NCBI GenBank assembly: GCA_025351785.1
Contig: JANXVF010000011.1
Coordinates: forward strand, 1-64,000
Source: Flavobacterium sp.
GTDB taxonomy: Bacteria > Bacteroidota > Bacteroidia > Flavobacteriales > Flavobacteriaceae
Length of the DNA stretch: 64,000 nucleotides
Reading direction: 5' to 3'
Position numbers and translations under genes: made by a program. This document shows positions 18,196-27,550 of the stretch, piece after piece. Position 1 is the first letter of the stretch; every line of letters starts with the position of its first letter. The notes beneath the pieces are model-generated. The model was not told where the DNA came from. It worked only from the letters and a program-made list of their open reading frames with translations, and did no database searches.

Positions 18196-18229
18196 GCAAA
18201 TGTAATTTTCTAATGTTAAGTAAACATTA
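18196..18229 (-). promoter_or_regulatory. Promoter of the phosphate operon with inverted repeat
   Basis: The minus strand has TACATTTGC (18204-18196), an exact -7 element. An inverted repeat TAATGTT-N5-AACATTA (18211-18229) covers the position of the -33 region, so it could be an operator. No good TTTG is present at -33 (TTTA instead), which fits an activated promoter. Regulator unknown. Confidence 0.5.
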
Positions 18230-18371
18230 AGTTACTAGAAAATAAAAAAAATGTAATCGAAATCTGTAAAATAAATAAATTAATTAATTGAAGATACTAA
18301 AATTGATTTATAGCTGTAAAATTAGTTAAAACATAATTTAAAAATCAACAAAAATACAAAACTCTTTTTTT

Positions 18372-18383
18372 GAAAACGTTTTC
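18372..18383. promoter_or_regulatory. Perfect palindrome upstream of the acyl-CoA carboxylase gene
   Basis: GAAAACGTTTTC is a 12-base perfect palindrome 26 bases before the ATG at 18409, just upstream of a TAAATTAGC -7-like element (18385-18393). With the flanking T and G it matches 13 of 14 positions of the LacI-family catabolite operator pattern. A palindrome of this length can arise by chance in AT-rich DNA, so the call is weak. Confidence 0.3.
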
Positions 18384-18408
18384 GTAAATTAGCCAAAAAA
18401 TAATTTTT

Positions 18409-20037
18409 ATGGATATCAACTTCAATAAAAACGAAGATTACAATAAACTTTTACTATCAGATTTAAAACTTCGCTTTGCAAAAGTTAAATTAGGCGGAGG
18501 AGAGAAACGAATAGAAAAATTGCATGCCGAAGGCAAAATGACTGCGCGAGAAAGAATAGATTATCTATTAGACGAAAATACTAAAGCTATCGAAATTGGT
18601 GCATTTGTAGGAGATCAAATGTATGTAGAACACGGTGGTTGCCCTAGCGGTGGAGTTGTTGTAAAAATAGGTTATATCTCGGGTAGACAGTGTATAGTTG
18701 TAGCAAATGATGCCACTGTAAAAGCAGGTGCATGGTTTCCTATAACTGGAAAAAAAAACTTAAGAGCCCAAGAAATTGCAATGGAAAATAAGCTACCTAT
18801 TATATATTTAGTTGATTCTGCTGGTGTTTATTTGCCTTTGCAGGACGAAATTTTTCCAGATAAAGAACATTTTGGTCGCATTTTTAGAAACAATGCTATT
18901 ATGAGTAGTATGGGAATTACACAAATTGCAGCAGTTATGGGAAGTTGTGTTGCTGGTGGTGCTTACTTGCCAATAATGAGTGATGAAGCTATGATTGTGG
19001 ATAAAACCGGAAGCATTTTTTTAGCAGGAAGTTATTTAGTAAAAGCAGCAATTGGTGAAACTATTGATAACGAAACACTAGGTGGGGCAACAACACATTG
19101 CGAAATATCTGGCGTTACCGATTATAAAGCCAAAGACGATAAAGACGCTTTGAAAAGAATTAAGAGTATCGTAGGCAAAATTGGTGACTACGACAAAGCA
19201 GGTTTTAATAGAATAAAATCAGTAAAACCAGCATTAGAAGAGAAAGATATTTATGGAATTTTACCTAAATCGAGAGCTGAGCAATATGACATGATGGAAA
19301 TTGTGAAACGATTAGTAGATAACTCTGAACTAGATGAATATAAACCCGATTATGGAAAAACTTTAATAACTACTTATGCTCGAATTGATGGTTGGGCTGT
19401 AGGAATTGTAGCAAATCAACGAAAGGTTGTCAAAAATGGAAGAGGTGAAATGCAGTTTGGTGGTGCTATTTACTCTGATTCTGCTGACAAAGCAACCCGA
19501 TTTATTGCAAATTGTAATCAAAAGAAAATTCCGTTGGTATTTATTCAAGATGTTACGGGTTTTATGGTTGGGTCAAAATCAGAACATGGTGGCATAATTA
19601 AAGATGGCGCAAAAATGGTTAATGCAGTATCTAACTCGGTAGTTCCAAAATTTACAGTAATAATAGGAAATTCCTATGGCGCTGGAAATTATGCCATGTG
19701 TGGTAAAGCCTATGACCCAAGATTAATTTTTGCTTGGCCAAGTGCTGAACTAGCAGTTATGGGTGGAACTCAGGCAGCAAAAGTTTTAGCCCAAATTGAA
19801 GCTTCATCATTAAAAGCAAAAGGCGAAGTTATTGACGAGGTAAAAGAACAAGAATTATTTGATAAAATAAAAGCTCGTTACGATGCACAAGTGTCGCCAT
19901 ATTATGCCGCTGCTCGACTTTGGACCGATGCAATTATTGATCCGCTGGAAACTAGAACTTGGATTTCGATGGGAATTGAAGGCGCAAACAACGCTCCTAT
20001 TGAAAAAAAATTCAATCTTGGAGTAATTCAAGTTTAA
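18409..20037 (+). CDS. Acyl-CoA carboxylase beta subunit (carboxyltransferase; methylcrotonoyl/propionyl type)
   Basis: 542 residues with tandem crotonase-fold carboxyltransferase halves. It transfers CO2 from biotin to an acyl-CoA. Typical segments: GKMTARERIDYLLDE (43-57), VDSAGVYLPLQDEIFPDKEHF near 139 and GSCVAGGAYLPIMSDEA near 183 in the N half; FIQDVTGFMVGSKSEHGGI near 380 and NSYGAGNYAMCGKAYDPRL near 421 in the C half. The DKEHFGRIF segment is closest to methylcrotonoyl-CoA carboxylase (leucine breakdown), but geranyl- or propionyl-CoA carboxylases are alternatives. The biotin-carrying alpha subunit is not in this window, so assembly depends on a gene elsewhere. Confidence 0.9.
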   Translation: MDINFNKNEDYNKLLLSDLKLRFAKVKLGGGEKRIEKLHAEGKMTARERIDYLLDENTKAIEIGAFVGDQMYVEHGGCPSGGVVVKIGYISGRQCIVVANDATVKAGAWFPITGKKNLRAQEIAMENKLPIIYLVDSAGVYLPLQDEIFPDKEHFGRIFRNNAIMSSMGITQIAAVMGSCVAGGAYLPIMSDEAMIVDKTGSIFLAGSYLVKAAIGETIDNETLGGATTHCEISGVTDYKAKDDKDALKRIKSIVGKIGDYDKAGFNRIKSVKPALEEKDIYGILPKSRAEQYDMMEIVKRLVDNSELDEYKPDYGKTLITTYARIDGWAVGIVANQRKVVKNGRGEMQFGGAIYSDSADKATRFIANCNQKKIPLVFIQDVTGFMVGSKSEHGGIIKDGAKMVNAVSNSVVPKFTVIIGNSYGAGNYAMCGKAYDPRLIFAWPSAELAVMGGTQAAKVLAQIEASSLKAKGEVIDEVKEQELFDKIKARYDAQVSPYYAAARLWTDAIIDPLETRTWISMGIEGANNAPIEKKFNLGVIQV

Positions 20038-20112
20038 AATAGTATTTGATATTAAAATTTAATATTTTATGCTTATTCAAATTTAATTCAAATTTTAATA
20101 CTGATAGTTTAT

Positions 20113-20121
20113 TAATTTTGC
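20113..20121 (+). promoter_or_regulatory. -7 promoter element of the T9SS protein gene
   Basis: TAATTTTGC matches TAnnTTTG exactly and lies 82 bases before the ATG at 20204. No clear -33 TTTG is seen upstream. It would give a leader of about 75 bases. Confidence 0.4.
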
Positions 20122-20203
20122 GATATCGATAGTTTGAAATAGTATTTTCATTTTAATTAAAAATTTCCAACATTTTAGTATTAATTTATAAGCTACACTC
20201 AAC

Positions 20204-21445
20204 ATGAAAAAAATTTACATTCCCTTAATAATTTTGTATTTATTAACCTCAAAATTAATAGCTCAAAATAAAATACTTTTTGATAATACAAAAGCAGAAA
20301 CTGCTTCAAACGCAGATTGGACCATCGATTCCGATTTATTCAATCTAGGAATTGGGAGTTCAGGACCTTATATTGGTGGAAGCCAGTCAAACCCACAACG
20401 ATTTCCCACACCAGCACAAAGCACAATTACTGCAACAACTCCAGAAACTTACTGGACTGGTGGTATCTCTTATTGGGGAATTGACTGCGTAAAAAAAGGA
20501 TATTCTCTAGAAACATTGCCTTGGAATGGTCAAATAACTTATGGTGTGACAACAAATCCTCAGGATTTAAGTAACTACAAAGCATTTGTAGTTGATGAAC
20601 CAAATATACTTTTTACAGCTTCTCAAAAAACTGCTATTCTAAATTTTGTTGCTAATGGTGGTGGACTTTTTATGATTTCAGATCACGATATTTCTGATAG
20701 AAATGGTGATGGTTATGATTCGCCACACATTTGGAACGATTTGATGACGACAAATTCTGTTGCGATCAATCCTTTTGGGATTTCATTTGATTATTTAAAT
20801 TTTAGTGGAACATATTCAAATATTCTGAATTCTCCGTCAGACCCAATTTTACACGGAACTACTGGAAATGTAACTCAAGTAAAATGGTCTGGAGGCACGA
20901 CTATGACTTTAAATACAACTCAAAATTCTAGTGTAAAAGGAGTTGTTTTTAAAACGGGAAACTCTGGTTTAACAAACGTATTATGTGCTTATGGAACTTA
21001 TGGTTTAGGTAAATTTGTGGCTATTGGAGATAGTTCGCCGCCAGATGATGGTTCAGGAGATTCAGGCGATACTTTGTATGATGGTTATATTACTGATGCT
21101 TCAGGCAATCATCAACGATTATTAATGAATGCTACCAATTGGCTAATGTCATCAAATTTGAGTAATCAAACATTTGAAAATAATACCAATTTAAATTTAA
21201 TTGTTTACCCAAATCCTGCTAGTAACGGAGAATTAAATTTGCAGTTTTTCTTGAATAATAACGATCCCATTTTTATCACATTATATGATGCTCTTGGAAG
21301 AAATGTGATGCAAATTTTAGACAATGATTTGAAATCAGGAATTAACAGAATAAAAATTAACACTGAATCTATAGAAAGCGGAACTTATATTTGTAGACTA
21401 AATTCAAATTCGATTTCAAAAAGTATCTATGTAGTTATCAAATAG
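20204..21445 (+). CDS. Secreted protein with GATase-like fold and T9SS sorting domain
   Basis: 413 residues. Signal peptide 1-20 (ends KLIAQ). The middle (about 25-310) includes NFVANGGGLFMISDHDISD, which resembles the nucleophile-elbow region of glutamine-amidotransferase-like/DUF4350 folds, followed by an acidic DRNGDGYDSPHIW stretch that could bind Ca. The C-terminal ~75 residues (from VYPNPASNG) are a type A T9SS sorting domain. I know no function; a hydrolase or binding protein is possible. The 3' end overlaps the convergent histidine kinase gene by 8 bases. A promoter-like element lies at 20113. Confidence 0.85.
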   Translation: MKKIYIPLIILYLLTSKLIAQNKILFDNTKAETASNADWTIDSDLFNLGIGSSGPYIGGSQSNPQRFPTPAQSTITATTPETYWTGGISYWGIDCVKKGYSLETLPWNGQITYGVTTNPQDLSNYKAFVVDEPNILFTASQKTAILNFVANGGGLFMISDHDISDRNGDGYDSPHIWNDLMTTNSVAINPFGISFDYLNFSGTYSNILNSPSDPILHGTTGNVTQVKWSGGTTMTLNTTQNSSVKGVVFKTGNSGLTNVLCAYGTYGLGKFVAIGDSSPPDDGSGDSGDTLYDGYITDASGNHQRLLMNATNWLMSSNLSNQTFENNTNLNLIVYPNPASNGELNLQFFLNNNDPIFITLYDALGRNVMQILDNDLKSGINRIKINTESIESGTYICRLNSNSISKSIYVVIK

Positions 21446-23807
21446 TACATTCTTTTATTGAATAAAATAAATCTTCTTTTGAAACGGGTTTAGATAAATA
21501 ATGATTCATTCCTATTTCTTTAACACGAATCTTTGTAGACTCCATAACATCGGCTGTTATTGCTATTATCGGAATATCTTTTGAGTTAATGCCACTGTTA
21601 CCCTTTCTTATTTCTATTGCGGCTTCATATCCATCCATAATAGGCATTTGTAAATCCATTAAAATTATATCATATTTTGAAGTAGCCATTTTATCTAAGC
21701 ATTCCTGACCATTATTTACATAATCTATCAAAGTATTAAGCCATTTTTTGGTAATCATTTTAATAACCATTTGATTCATAGCATTATCTTCGACAACAAG
21801 AATATTTTTACCTAATAAATCAAAATTATTTTCAACATTTAATTGAATTGATTCAACCCTATCTGCCTTTTGAACATTAAGTTTCAAATTACAAACTGTA
21901 CCTGTTTGCAATTCATTATTTTTTAAGCTAATATCACCTTCATGGAGATTTACTAGTGCTTTAACTATATAAAGACCTAATCCTAAACCTCCATATTTGC
22001 GTTTATTATTAATAGTTTCCTGCGAAAAAGAATCAAATATAGATTGCATCTTTTCAGTCGAAATTCCTACACCAGTGTCAGTTATTGTTAATTCTAATTT
22101 TGTAGTTTCTCCTTCAATAATTGCTTTAATATCAAATTTTATTTTACCCTCGGGAGTAAATTTAAGCGCGTTAAACAATATATTATTTGAAATTTGTCTA
22201 ATTCGGTTAGCATCACCTTTTAACATTTTAGGAATATTAGAATCTAAAATAAACTCAAATTCCAAGTTTTTTTCTAAAGCCCTAGTTTTAATATTATTGC
22301 CAATTTCATTAAATAGTTGATGTGAATCAAAATCAATAATTTCTAGTTTAATTTCATCTTTTTCAATTTTAGAAAAATCTAAAATATCGTTTACTGAGCT
22401 CAATAAACTTTGTGAAGAATATTTAATAATCTCACATTTTTTTTGAATCGAATCACTATCAGTTTCACCATTTATTAACTCAATTAAGTTCATAATTGTA
22501 TTTAATGGAGTTCGCAACTCATGACTAATATTTGACAGGAAATAAGACTTTAACTCGTTCATTTCCTCCGACTTTTGCAAAGCTAAACCTTGTGCTTTTT
22601 CTGATATTTCCTTTAATTCTTTAATTAAATTTGCCATTGATAACGACAAGAAAATCACTTCTACTCCCGAACCTAATTTAGAACTATTTTCGGTTATAAA
22701 ATTATAAGGTAGTAAACTGAAATTTTTTAATATAAAAATTACAAATCCTAAAATTAAAAAGAAAATACCTAGACTAAAAAACACATAAACCCTTTTGGTT
22801 CTTACATAAATATTTACAAGAGATGTTATAATTAATAATAATAAAATTAATCCCAAAACATTCATAGCTGGGTAACAATATTTAAAAAAAGACGGAATAA
22901 AAATAATTGTTAAAAATAAGCATCCGAGTGAAATGTATAAACAATTAAATAATGTATGAAGGGTAGAATTTTCATTTTTAATATTCAAATAATTTTGAGC
23001 ATAATTACCCAAAAAAATTCCCGAAATAACTGCAAAAATTAAAACCGATTTAGTAGAAAACCATCCAGCATCTGGCGAAATATATTGGTAAAAATAACCA
23101 TCTAAAGAAAATTGTAACAGCCCAATAAAAACTACATACAAACTGTAAATTAAAAATACTTTTTCTTTCATAGCATAAAAAAAGAAAAAATATAAGATGG
23201 ATGCAATTAGCAATATTCCATAAAAAAAACCAAAAACAATTTGTTCAAAATAAGTGTTTTCGATTAAATTTTCAGATGTTCTTAATATAACTGGAGCGTT
23301 TATAACCTCGCCATCGCTTTTGAGATGAATATAATAATTTCCTATTTCTTTTGAATATAAATTTATTTTAAAAATAGTTTTCCGATGATTAAAACTGCGC
23401 TCTTTGAAAGGTATATTATCACCACTTTTTTGGATATCAATAATTTTATTTGAATTATCTATTTTATATAAGGTAGCAAAATCGACAATTGGTCTGGAAG
23501 TTTCTAAATAATACTGAACCTCATCGGTTGAATTATTATTAATTTTAAAATGCAACCAATAATTATCATTTGTAAATCCTAAATCAGTATTTTGATTTGA
23601 TAAACTAGAAAATTTAGAATCATTAATTTTTATAACATCAACAACTGATAAATCTTGTTGCTTTAAATTAATTATTTTTGTGTTTTTATGTAAAGTAGCT
23701 TGAGAAAAATCACTTTTATTATTTATAACAAACTGAGCATCAGCACTAAAAGGAAATGCAATTACAAAAAACAAAAGAAGGTTAAGAATTATGTAATGAC
23801 TTTTCAC
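21438..23807 (-). CDS. Hybrid sensor histidine kinase with 7TMR-DISM sensor and receiver
   Basis: 789 residues. Signal peptide to about 25, a periplasmic 7TMR-DISM-extracellular domain (about 35-175), seven membrane segments (about 190-395), a short coiled linker, HisKA with the phosphoacceptor in SNISHELRTPLN (near 427), HATPase with DTGVGIS and GGLGLGLYIVK, and a C-terminal receiver with the phosphoacceptor Asp in IILMDLQMPIMDG (near 716). Extracellular DISM domains of this type are thought to bind carbohydrates. The start is GTG at 23807, needed for the signal peptide. No response regulator or target gene lies next to it, so it is an orphan kinase that probably passes phosphate to a regulator elsewhere. 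Confidence 0.92.
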   Translation of the reverse strand: MKSHYIILNLLLFFVIAFPFSADAQFVINNKSDFSQATLHKNTKIINLKQQDLSVVDVIKINDSKFSSLSNQNTDLGFTNDNYWLHFKINNNSTDEVQYYLETSRPIVDFATLYKIDNSNKIIDIQKSGDNIPFKERSFNHRKTIFKINLYSKEIGNYYIHLKSDGEVINAPVILRTSENLIENTYFEQIVFGFFYGILLIASILYFFFFYAMKEKVFLIYSLYVVFIGLLQFSLDGYFYQYISPDAGWFSTKSVLIFAVISGIFLGNYAQNYLNIKNENSTLHTLFNCLYISLGCLFLTIIFIPSFFKYCYPAMNVLGLILLLLIITSLVNIYVRTKRVYVFFSLGIFFLILGFVIFILKNFSLLPYNFITENSSKLGSGVEVIFLSLSMANLIKELKEISEKAQGLALQKSEEMNELKSYFLSNISHELRTPLNTIMNLIELINGETDSDSIQKKCEIIKYSSQSLLSSVNDILDFSKIEKDEIKLEIIDFDSHQLFNEIGNNIKTRALEKNLEFEFILDSNIPKMLKGDANRIRQISNNILFNALKFTPEGKIKFDIKAIIEGETTKLELTITDTGVGISTEKMQSIFDSFSQETINNKRKYGGLGLGLYIVKALVNLHEGDISLKNNELQTGTVCNLKLNVQKADRVESIQLNVENNFDLLGKNILVVEDNAMNQMVIKMITKKWLNTLIDYVNNGQECLDKMATSKYDIILMDLQMPIMDGYEAAIEIRKGNSGINSKDIPIIAITADVMESTKIRVKEIGMNHYLSKPVSKEDLFYSIKECTI

Positions 23808-23928
23808 TATTTTAAATGATATTTGGGATTAAATAATATACGTTAATAAAAATTAATTGGTTTTAAGATAAATTTTAATCAAATTTATAGATTTATTACC
23901 ATAAAACTATCACTAAAAATAACTAAAA

Positions 23929-24507
23929 ATGGAACTGATTTTTGCTTCGAATAATATTAATAAAATTAATGAAATTCGTTTGTTGCTTCCAAAAAATATT
24001 GAACTTTTAAGTCTTAACGATATAGGTTGCATCGAGGATATTGCTGAAACTGAAAATACAATTGAAGGAAATGCGATTTTGAAAGCAAATTATGTTACTC
24101 AAAATTATGGTTATGATTGTTTTGCAGACGATTCAGGTTTAGAAGTAGATGTTTTAAATGGTGAACCAGGAGTTTTTTCGGCAAGATATGCTGGTGAATC
24201 GAAAAATGATGATGATAATATGAATAAATTATTATTAAATTTAAAAGATAAAACAAACAGAAAAGCAAACTTTAAAACTGTTATTTGTTTAAATATCAAA
24301 GGGAAACAAAACCTTTTTACAGGAATTATTGAGGGTAAAATTACTACCGAAAAAAAAGGAAATTTCGGCTTTGGATATGATCCAATTTTTATTCCTGATG
24401 GATATGACATTACTTTTGCAGAATTTGACGCATTCGAAAAAACTAAAATTAGTCACCGAGGAATTGCTGTAAAAAAATTAATTAATCATCTTTCAAGATA
24501 TTTTTAA
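23929..24507 (+). CDS. rdgB: XTP/dITP diphosphatase (RdgB/HAM1)
   Basis: 192 residues, the normal length. It hydrolyses non-canonical purine nucleoside triphosphates (ITP, XTP, dITP) to monophosphates and keeps them out of nucleic acids. Family signatures: the N-terminal LIFASNNINKINEI (substrate loop, SN..K), FADDSGLEVDVLNGEPGVFSARYAG near 65-89, FGFGYDPIF near 150 and the C-terminal SHRGIA. It is divergent from the histidine kinase gene with 121 bases between. The next gene, deaD, has its own promoter. Confidence 0.95.
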   Translation: MELIFASNNINKINEIRLLLPKNIELLSLNDIGCIEDIAETENTIEGNAILKANYVTQNYGYDCFADDSGLEVDVLNGEPGVFSARYAGESKNDDDNMNKLLLNLKDKTNRKANFKTVICLNIKGKQNLFTGIIEGKITTEKKGNFGFGYDPIFIPDGYDITFAEFDAFEKTKISHRGIAVKKLINHLSRYF

Positions 24508-24647
24508 TTGCAAAAATCACAAGTTAAGACTTCAATAATTTAATTCTTAATTTCTAAATAAATTTAACAATTCTAATAAATTGAAAATCAGATATTAATA
24601 AAAAGTCAAATCTCTATTTATCGTTAGTTATTAACAATTATTTGCCT

Positions 24648-24656
24648 TACCTTTGC
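24648..24656 (+). promoter_or_regulatory. -7 promoter element of deaD
   Basis: TACCTTTGC is an exact TAnnTTTG match, 20 bases before the ATG at 24676. A TTAG at 24622-24625 is the only -33 candidate and is weak and somewhat far. Confidence 0.5.
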
Positions 24657-24675
24657 AAAATATTTAAAATTTTTT

Positions 24676-26616
24676 ATGAATAAATTTGAACAATTAGGAT
24701 TGAGTGAATCGTTACTGAAGGCGATTTTAGATCTAGGATTTGATAATCCGACCGAAGTACAGGAGAAAGCGATTCCCCTATTATTGGAAAAAAATACAGA
24801 TTTAGTTGCGTTGGCTCAGACGGGTACAGGGAAAACGGCAGCTTTTGGTTTTCCAGTTATTCAGAAAATTGATGCTAACAATAGAAATACACAAGCATTA
24901 ATTTTATCTCCAACTCGTGAGTTGTGTTTGCAAATCACTAATGAAATTAAAAACTACTCAAAATACGAAAAAGGTATTAATGTAGTAGCAATTTATGGCG
25001 GTGCAAGCATTACTGAACAAGCACGTGACATAAAACGAGGAGCACAAATTATTGTAGCAACTCCAGGAAGAATGCAGGATATGATTAATAGAGGTTTGGT
25101 TAACATCACACAAATCAACTATTGCATCCTAGACGAAGCCGACGAAATGTTAAACATGGGTTTCTATGAAGACATTGTAAACATTTTATCTACAACACCA
25201 GACGATAAAAATACATGGTTATTCTCTGCAACTATGCCAGCCGAAGTGGCTCGTATAGCTAAACAATTTATGCACAGTCCAGAAGAAATTACAGTAGGGA
25301 CAAAAAATTCTGGTTCGGCAACAGTATCTCATGAGTTTTATCTTGTAAATGCCCGCGACCGATATGAAGCTTTAAAAAGACTAGCCGATTGTAATCCCGA
25401 TATTTTTTCTGTAATTTTTTGCAGAACTAAGCGAGATACACAACAAGTAGCAGAACGACTTATTGAAGATGGATATAGTGCAGCAGCTTTGCACGGCGAT
25501 TTATCTCAAGCGCAACGTGACTCGGTAATGAAATCTTTCAGAGGAAGACAAATACAAATGTTGGTAGCTACTGATGTAGCAGCTCGTGGAATTGATGTTG
25601 ATAGTATCACACACGTAGTAAATTATCAACTACCAGACGAAATTGAAACATACAATCACCGGTCTGGAAGAACAGGACGTGCTGGAAAACTAGGAACTTC
25701 AATAGTTATCGTAACTAAAAGTGAGTTGCGCAAGATTTCTTCAATCGAACGAATTATACAGCAAAAATTTCATGAAAAAACGCTTCCGTCAGGAATTGAA
25801 ATTTGTGAAATACAGTTACTACATCTTGCCACAAAAATAAAAGATACTGAGGTAGATCATGATATTGATAATTATCTTCCTGCTATAAATACTGTTTTAG
25901 AAGGTTTGTCAAAAGAAGAACTCATAAAAAAAATGGTGTCAGTAGAGTTTAACCGATTTATAAATTATTATAAAAAAACTAGAGATATTTCGGCTCAAAC
26001 ATCTGGAAATGAGAGACGAGAACGCGACGATCGTGAGCCAAGAGAAAATAATAATGGTGGTGCAACTCGGTATTTTGTAAATATTGGTTCACGAGATAAT
26101 TTTGATTGGATGTCTTTAAAAGATTATCTAAAAGAAACTCTTGATCTAGGTCGAGATGATGTATTTAAAGTTGATGTTAAGGAAGGTTTTTCATTCTTTA
26201 ATACTGATCCTGAACATACAGACAAGGTAATGGAAATTCTAAATAACGTACAATTAGAAGGAAGACGCATCAATGTAGAGATTTCTAAAAATGATGGTGG
26301 CGGAAGACGCGACCACAATGGTAGAAGTTCAGGCGGATTTGGCGGTGGACGTAGTTCTAGTGGAGGATTTAGAAGTGATAGAAATTCTGGAGGCGGCGGT
26401 TTTAGAAGCGAAAGAAGTTCAGCTCCAAGAGAAGGCGGTTTTAGAACTGAAAGAAGTTCGGCTCCAAGAGAAGGAGGTTTTAGAAGTGAAAGAACTACAT
26501 CGCCAAGAAGAGAACCAGGGTCGTCGCAAAGAGAAGCTTCATCAGACAGACAACCAAAACCATTTAAGGCTAGTGGTGATGAAACTGGAAGAGTAAAAAG
26601 ACCAAGAAGAAGCTAA
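24676..26616 (+). CDS. deaD: DEAD-box RNA helicase, DeaD/CsdA type
   Basis: 646 residues. Order: Q-motif region (1-33), motif I AQTGTGKT (47-54), PTRELC, DEADEML (near 155), SAT, RecA2 with HRSGRTGRAG, then a DbpA-type RNA-binding domain (about 455-530) and a Gly/Arg/Ser-rich tail (about 535-646). The tail holds three imperfect copies of a GGFR(S/T)ERSSAPRE unit. ATP-dependent RNA unwinding in ribosome assembly and mRNA decay, often cold-related in this family. The tail should bind RNA non-specifically. The gene is monocistronic with its own -7 element and a 15-bp perfect terminator. Confidence 0.95.
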   Translation: MNKFEQLGLSESLLKAILDLGFDNPTEVQEKAIPLLLEKNTDLVALAQTGTGKTAAFGFPVIQKIDANNRNTQALILSPTRELCLQITNEIKNYSKYEKGINVVAIYGGASITEQARDIKRGAQIIVATPGRMQDMINRGLVNITQINYCILDEADEMLNMGFYEDIVNILSTTPDDKNTWLFSATMPAEVARIAKQFMHSPEEITVGTKNSGSATVSHEFYLVNARDRYEALKRLADCNPDIFSVIFCRTKRDTQQVAERLIEDGYSAAALHGDLSQAQRDSVMKSFRGRQIQMLVATDVAARGIDVDSITHVVNYQLPDEIETYNHRSGRTGRAGKLGTSIVIVTKSELRKISSIERIIQQKFHEKTLPSGIEICEIQLLHLATKIKDTEVDHDIDNYLPAINTVLEGLSKEELIKKMVSVEFNRFINYYKKTRDISAQTSGNERRERDDREPRENNNGGATRYFVNIGSRDNFDWMSLKDYLKETLDLGRDDVFKVDVKEGFSFFNTDPEHTDKVMEILNNVQLEGRRINVEISKNDGGGRRDHNGRSSGGFGGGRSSSGGFRSDRNSGGGGFRSERSSAPREGGFRTERSSAPREGGFRSERTTSPRREPGSSQREASSDRQPKPFKASGDETGRVKRPRRS

Positions 26617-26640
26617 ATTATATTTTATTTCTATACTATT

Positions 26641-26686
26641 AATTCCAAATTTTGATATAACCTTTTCAAAATTTGGAATTTTTTTT
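26641..26686 (+). terminator. Terminator of deaD
   Basis: A perfect 15-bp inverted repeat (26641-26655 with 26666-26680) with a 10-base loop, followed by six or more T. The stem also begins with A-rich pairing, so it may work in both directions. Confidence 0.88.
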
Positions 26687-26771
26687 GTGTTTTGTTAATT
26701 TTTCTATAATAATCTTAAAAAGCTACTATTTATAATTGCTAGTTTTTTACATTTAAACTTTATTTTATAAA

Positions 26772-27539
26772 ATGAAATATTTTACATCTTTATTATTTTT
26801 AATTATCGCTATAAACGGGGTTGCTCAAGAAACACAATTGCCAAAAAAAGTTGCTGCAATTATTATAAATGCAAACACACTACTCCCGCTTTCAAACGTA
26901 AATATTATTAATGTAAATCGTGTAAAAGGAACTGTATCTAACTTGAAAGGGAGTTTTGAAATCGAAGCGAGTCCTACAGATACTTTACATATTACAATGA
27001 TTGGGTTTGAATCTATAAAAGTAAAAGTTACAAACGACTGGTTAAAAAACGGAAATGCAAAAATAAAATTGACCGAAAAGGCAATTGCACTTGATGAAGT
27101 TATCATAAAAAAATACAACTTAACTGGATATTTAGAAGTTGATACAAAATTAATCCCTGAGATTGAAAATTATCGTTACAGTATTTCAGGATTATCTCAA
27201 GGGTATGAAGGAGGTGAATATTCGCCAAACGCATTTTCGAGAGTTATGAATTCTATATTTAATCCCGCCGATATGCTTTATAATTTTTTTGGGAAAAAAC
27301 CAAAGGAATTGAAACGTTTAAAAGAAATGAAAAAAGACGATACAGTAAAACGTCTTTTAGAATCAAAATTTGATAGAGAAACAATATCGGTACTTCTTGG
27401 AATTGACAAAAAGGAAATTGCAGAAATACTGCAACATTGCAACTATTCCCAAGCGTTTATTGAAACTGCAAACGATTTGCAAATTTTAGATGCAATAAGC
27501 CAATGTTATGAGGAATACAAGGTTTTAAAAAAGAAATAA
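26772..27539 (+). CDS. Exported protein with carboxypeptidase-like regulatory domain
   Basis: 255 residues. Signal peptide to about 18 (INGVAQ). Residues about 25-110 form a CarboxypepD-reg-like beta-sandwich with the typical line LPLSNVNIINVNRVKGTVSN...GSFEIEA and HITMIGFESIKVKV, as found at the N-terminus of TonB-dependent receptors. It is followed by ITLDEVI-type boundary (IALDEVIIKK) and a helical, charged C-terminal part (about 150-255) but no receptor barrel. A stand-alone envelope protein of unknown function common in Flavobacteriaceae. Convergent with trmL. Confidence 0.85.
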   Translation: MKYFTSLLFLIIAINGVAQETQLPKKVAAIIINANTLLPLSNVNIINVNRVKGTVSNLKGSFEIEASPTDTLHITMIGFESIKVKVTNDWLKNGNAKIKLTEKAIALDEVIIKKYNLTGYLEVDTKLIPEIENYRYSISGLSQGYEGGEYSPNAFSRVMNSIFNPADMLYNFFGKKPKELKRLKEMKKDDTVKRLLESKFDRETISVLLGIDKKEIAEILQHCNYSQAFIETANDLQILDAISQCYEEYKVLKKK

Positions 27540-27550
27540 ACTTTAAAAAA

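Noticed and set aside
26291-26596. A 101-codon Glu/Val-rich frame overlapping the 3' end of deaD
   Set aside because: It is another frame of the Gly/Arg/Ser repeat tail of DeaD; its composition follows from the repeats and no start context supports it.
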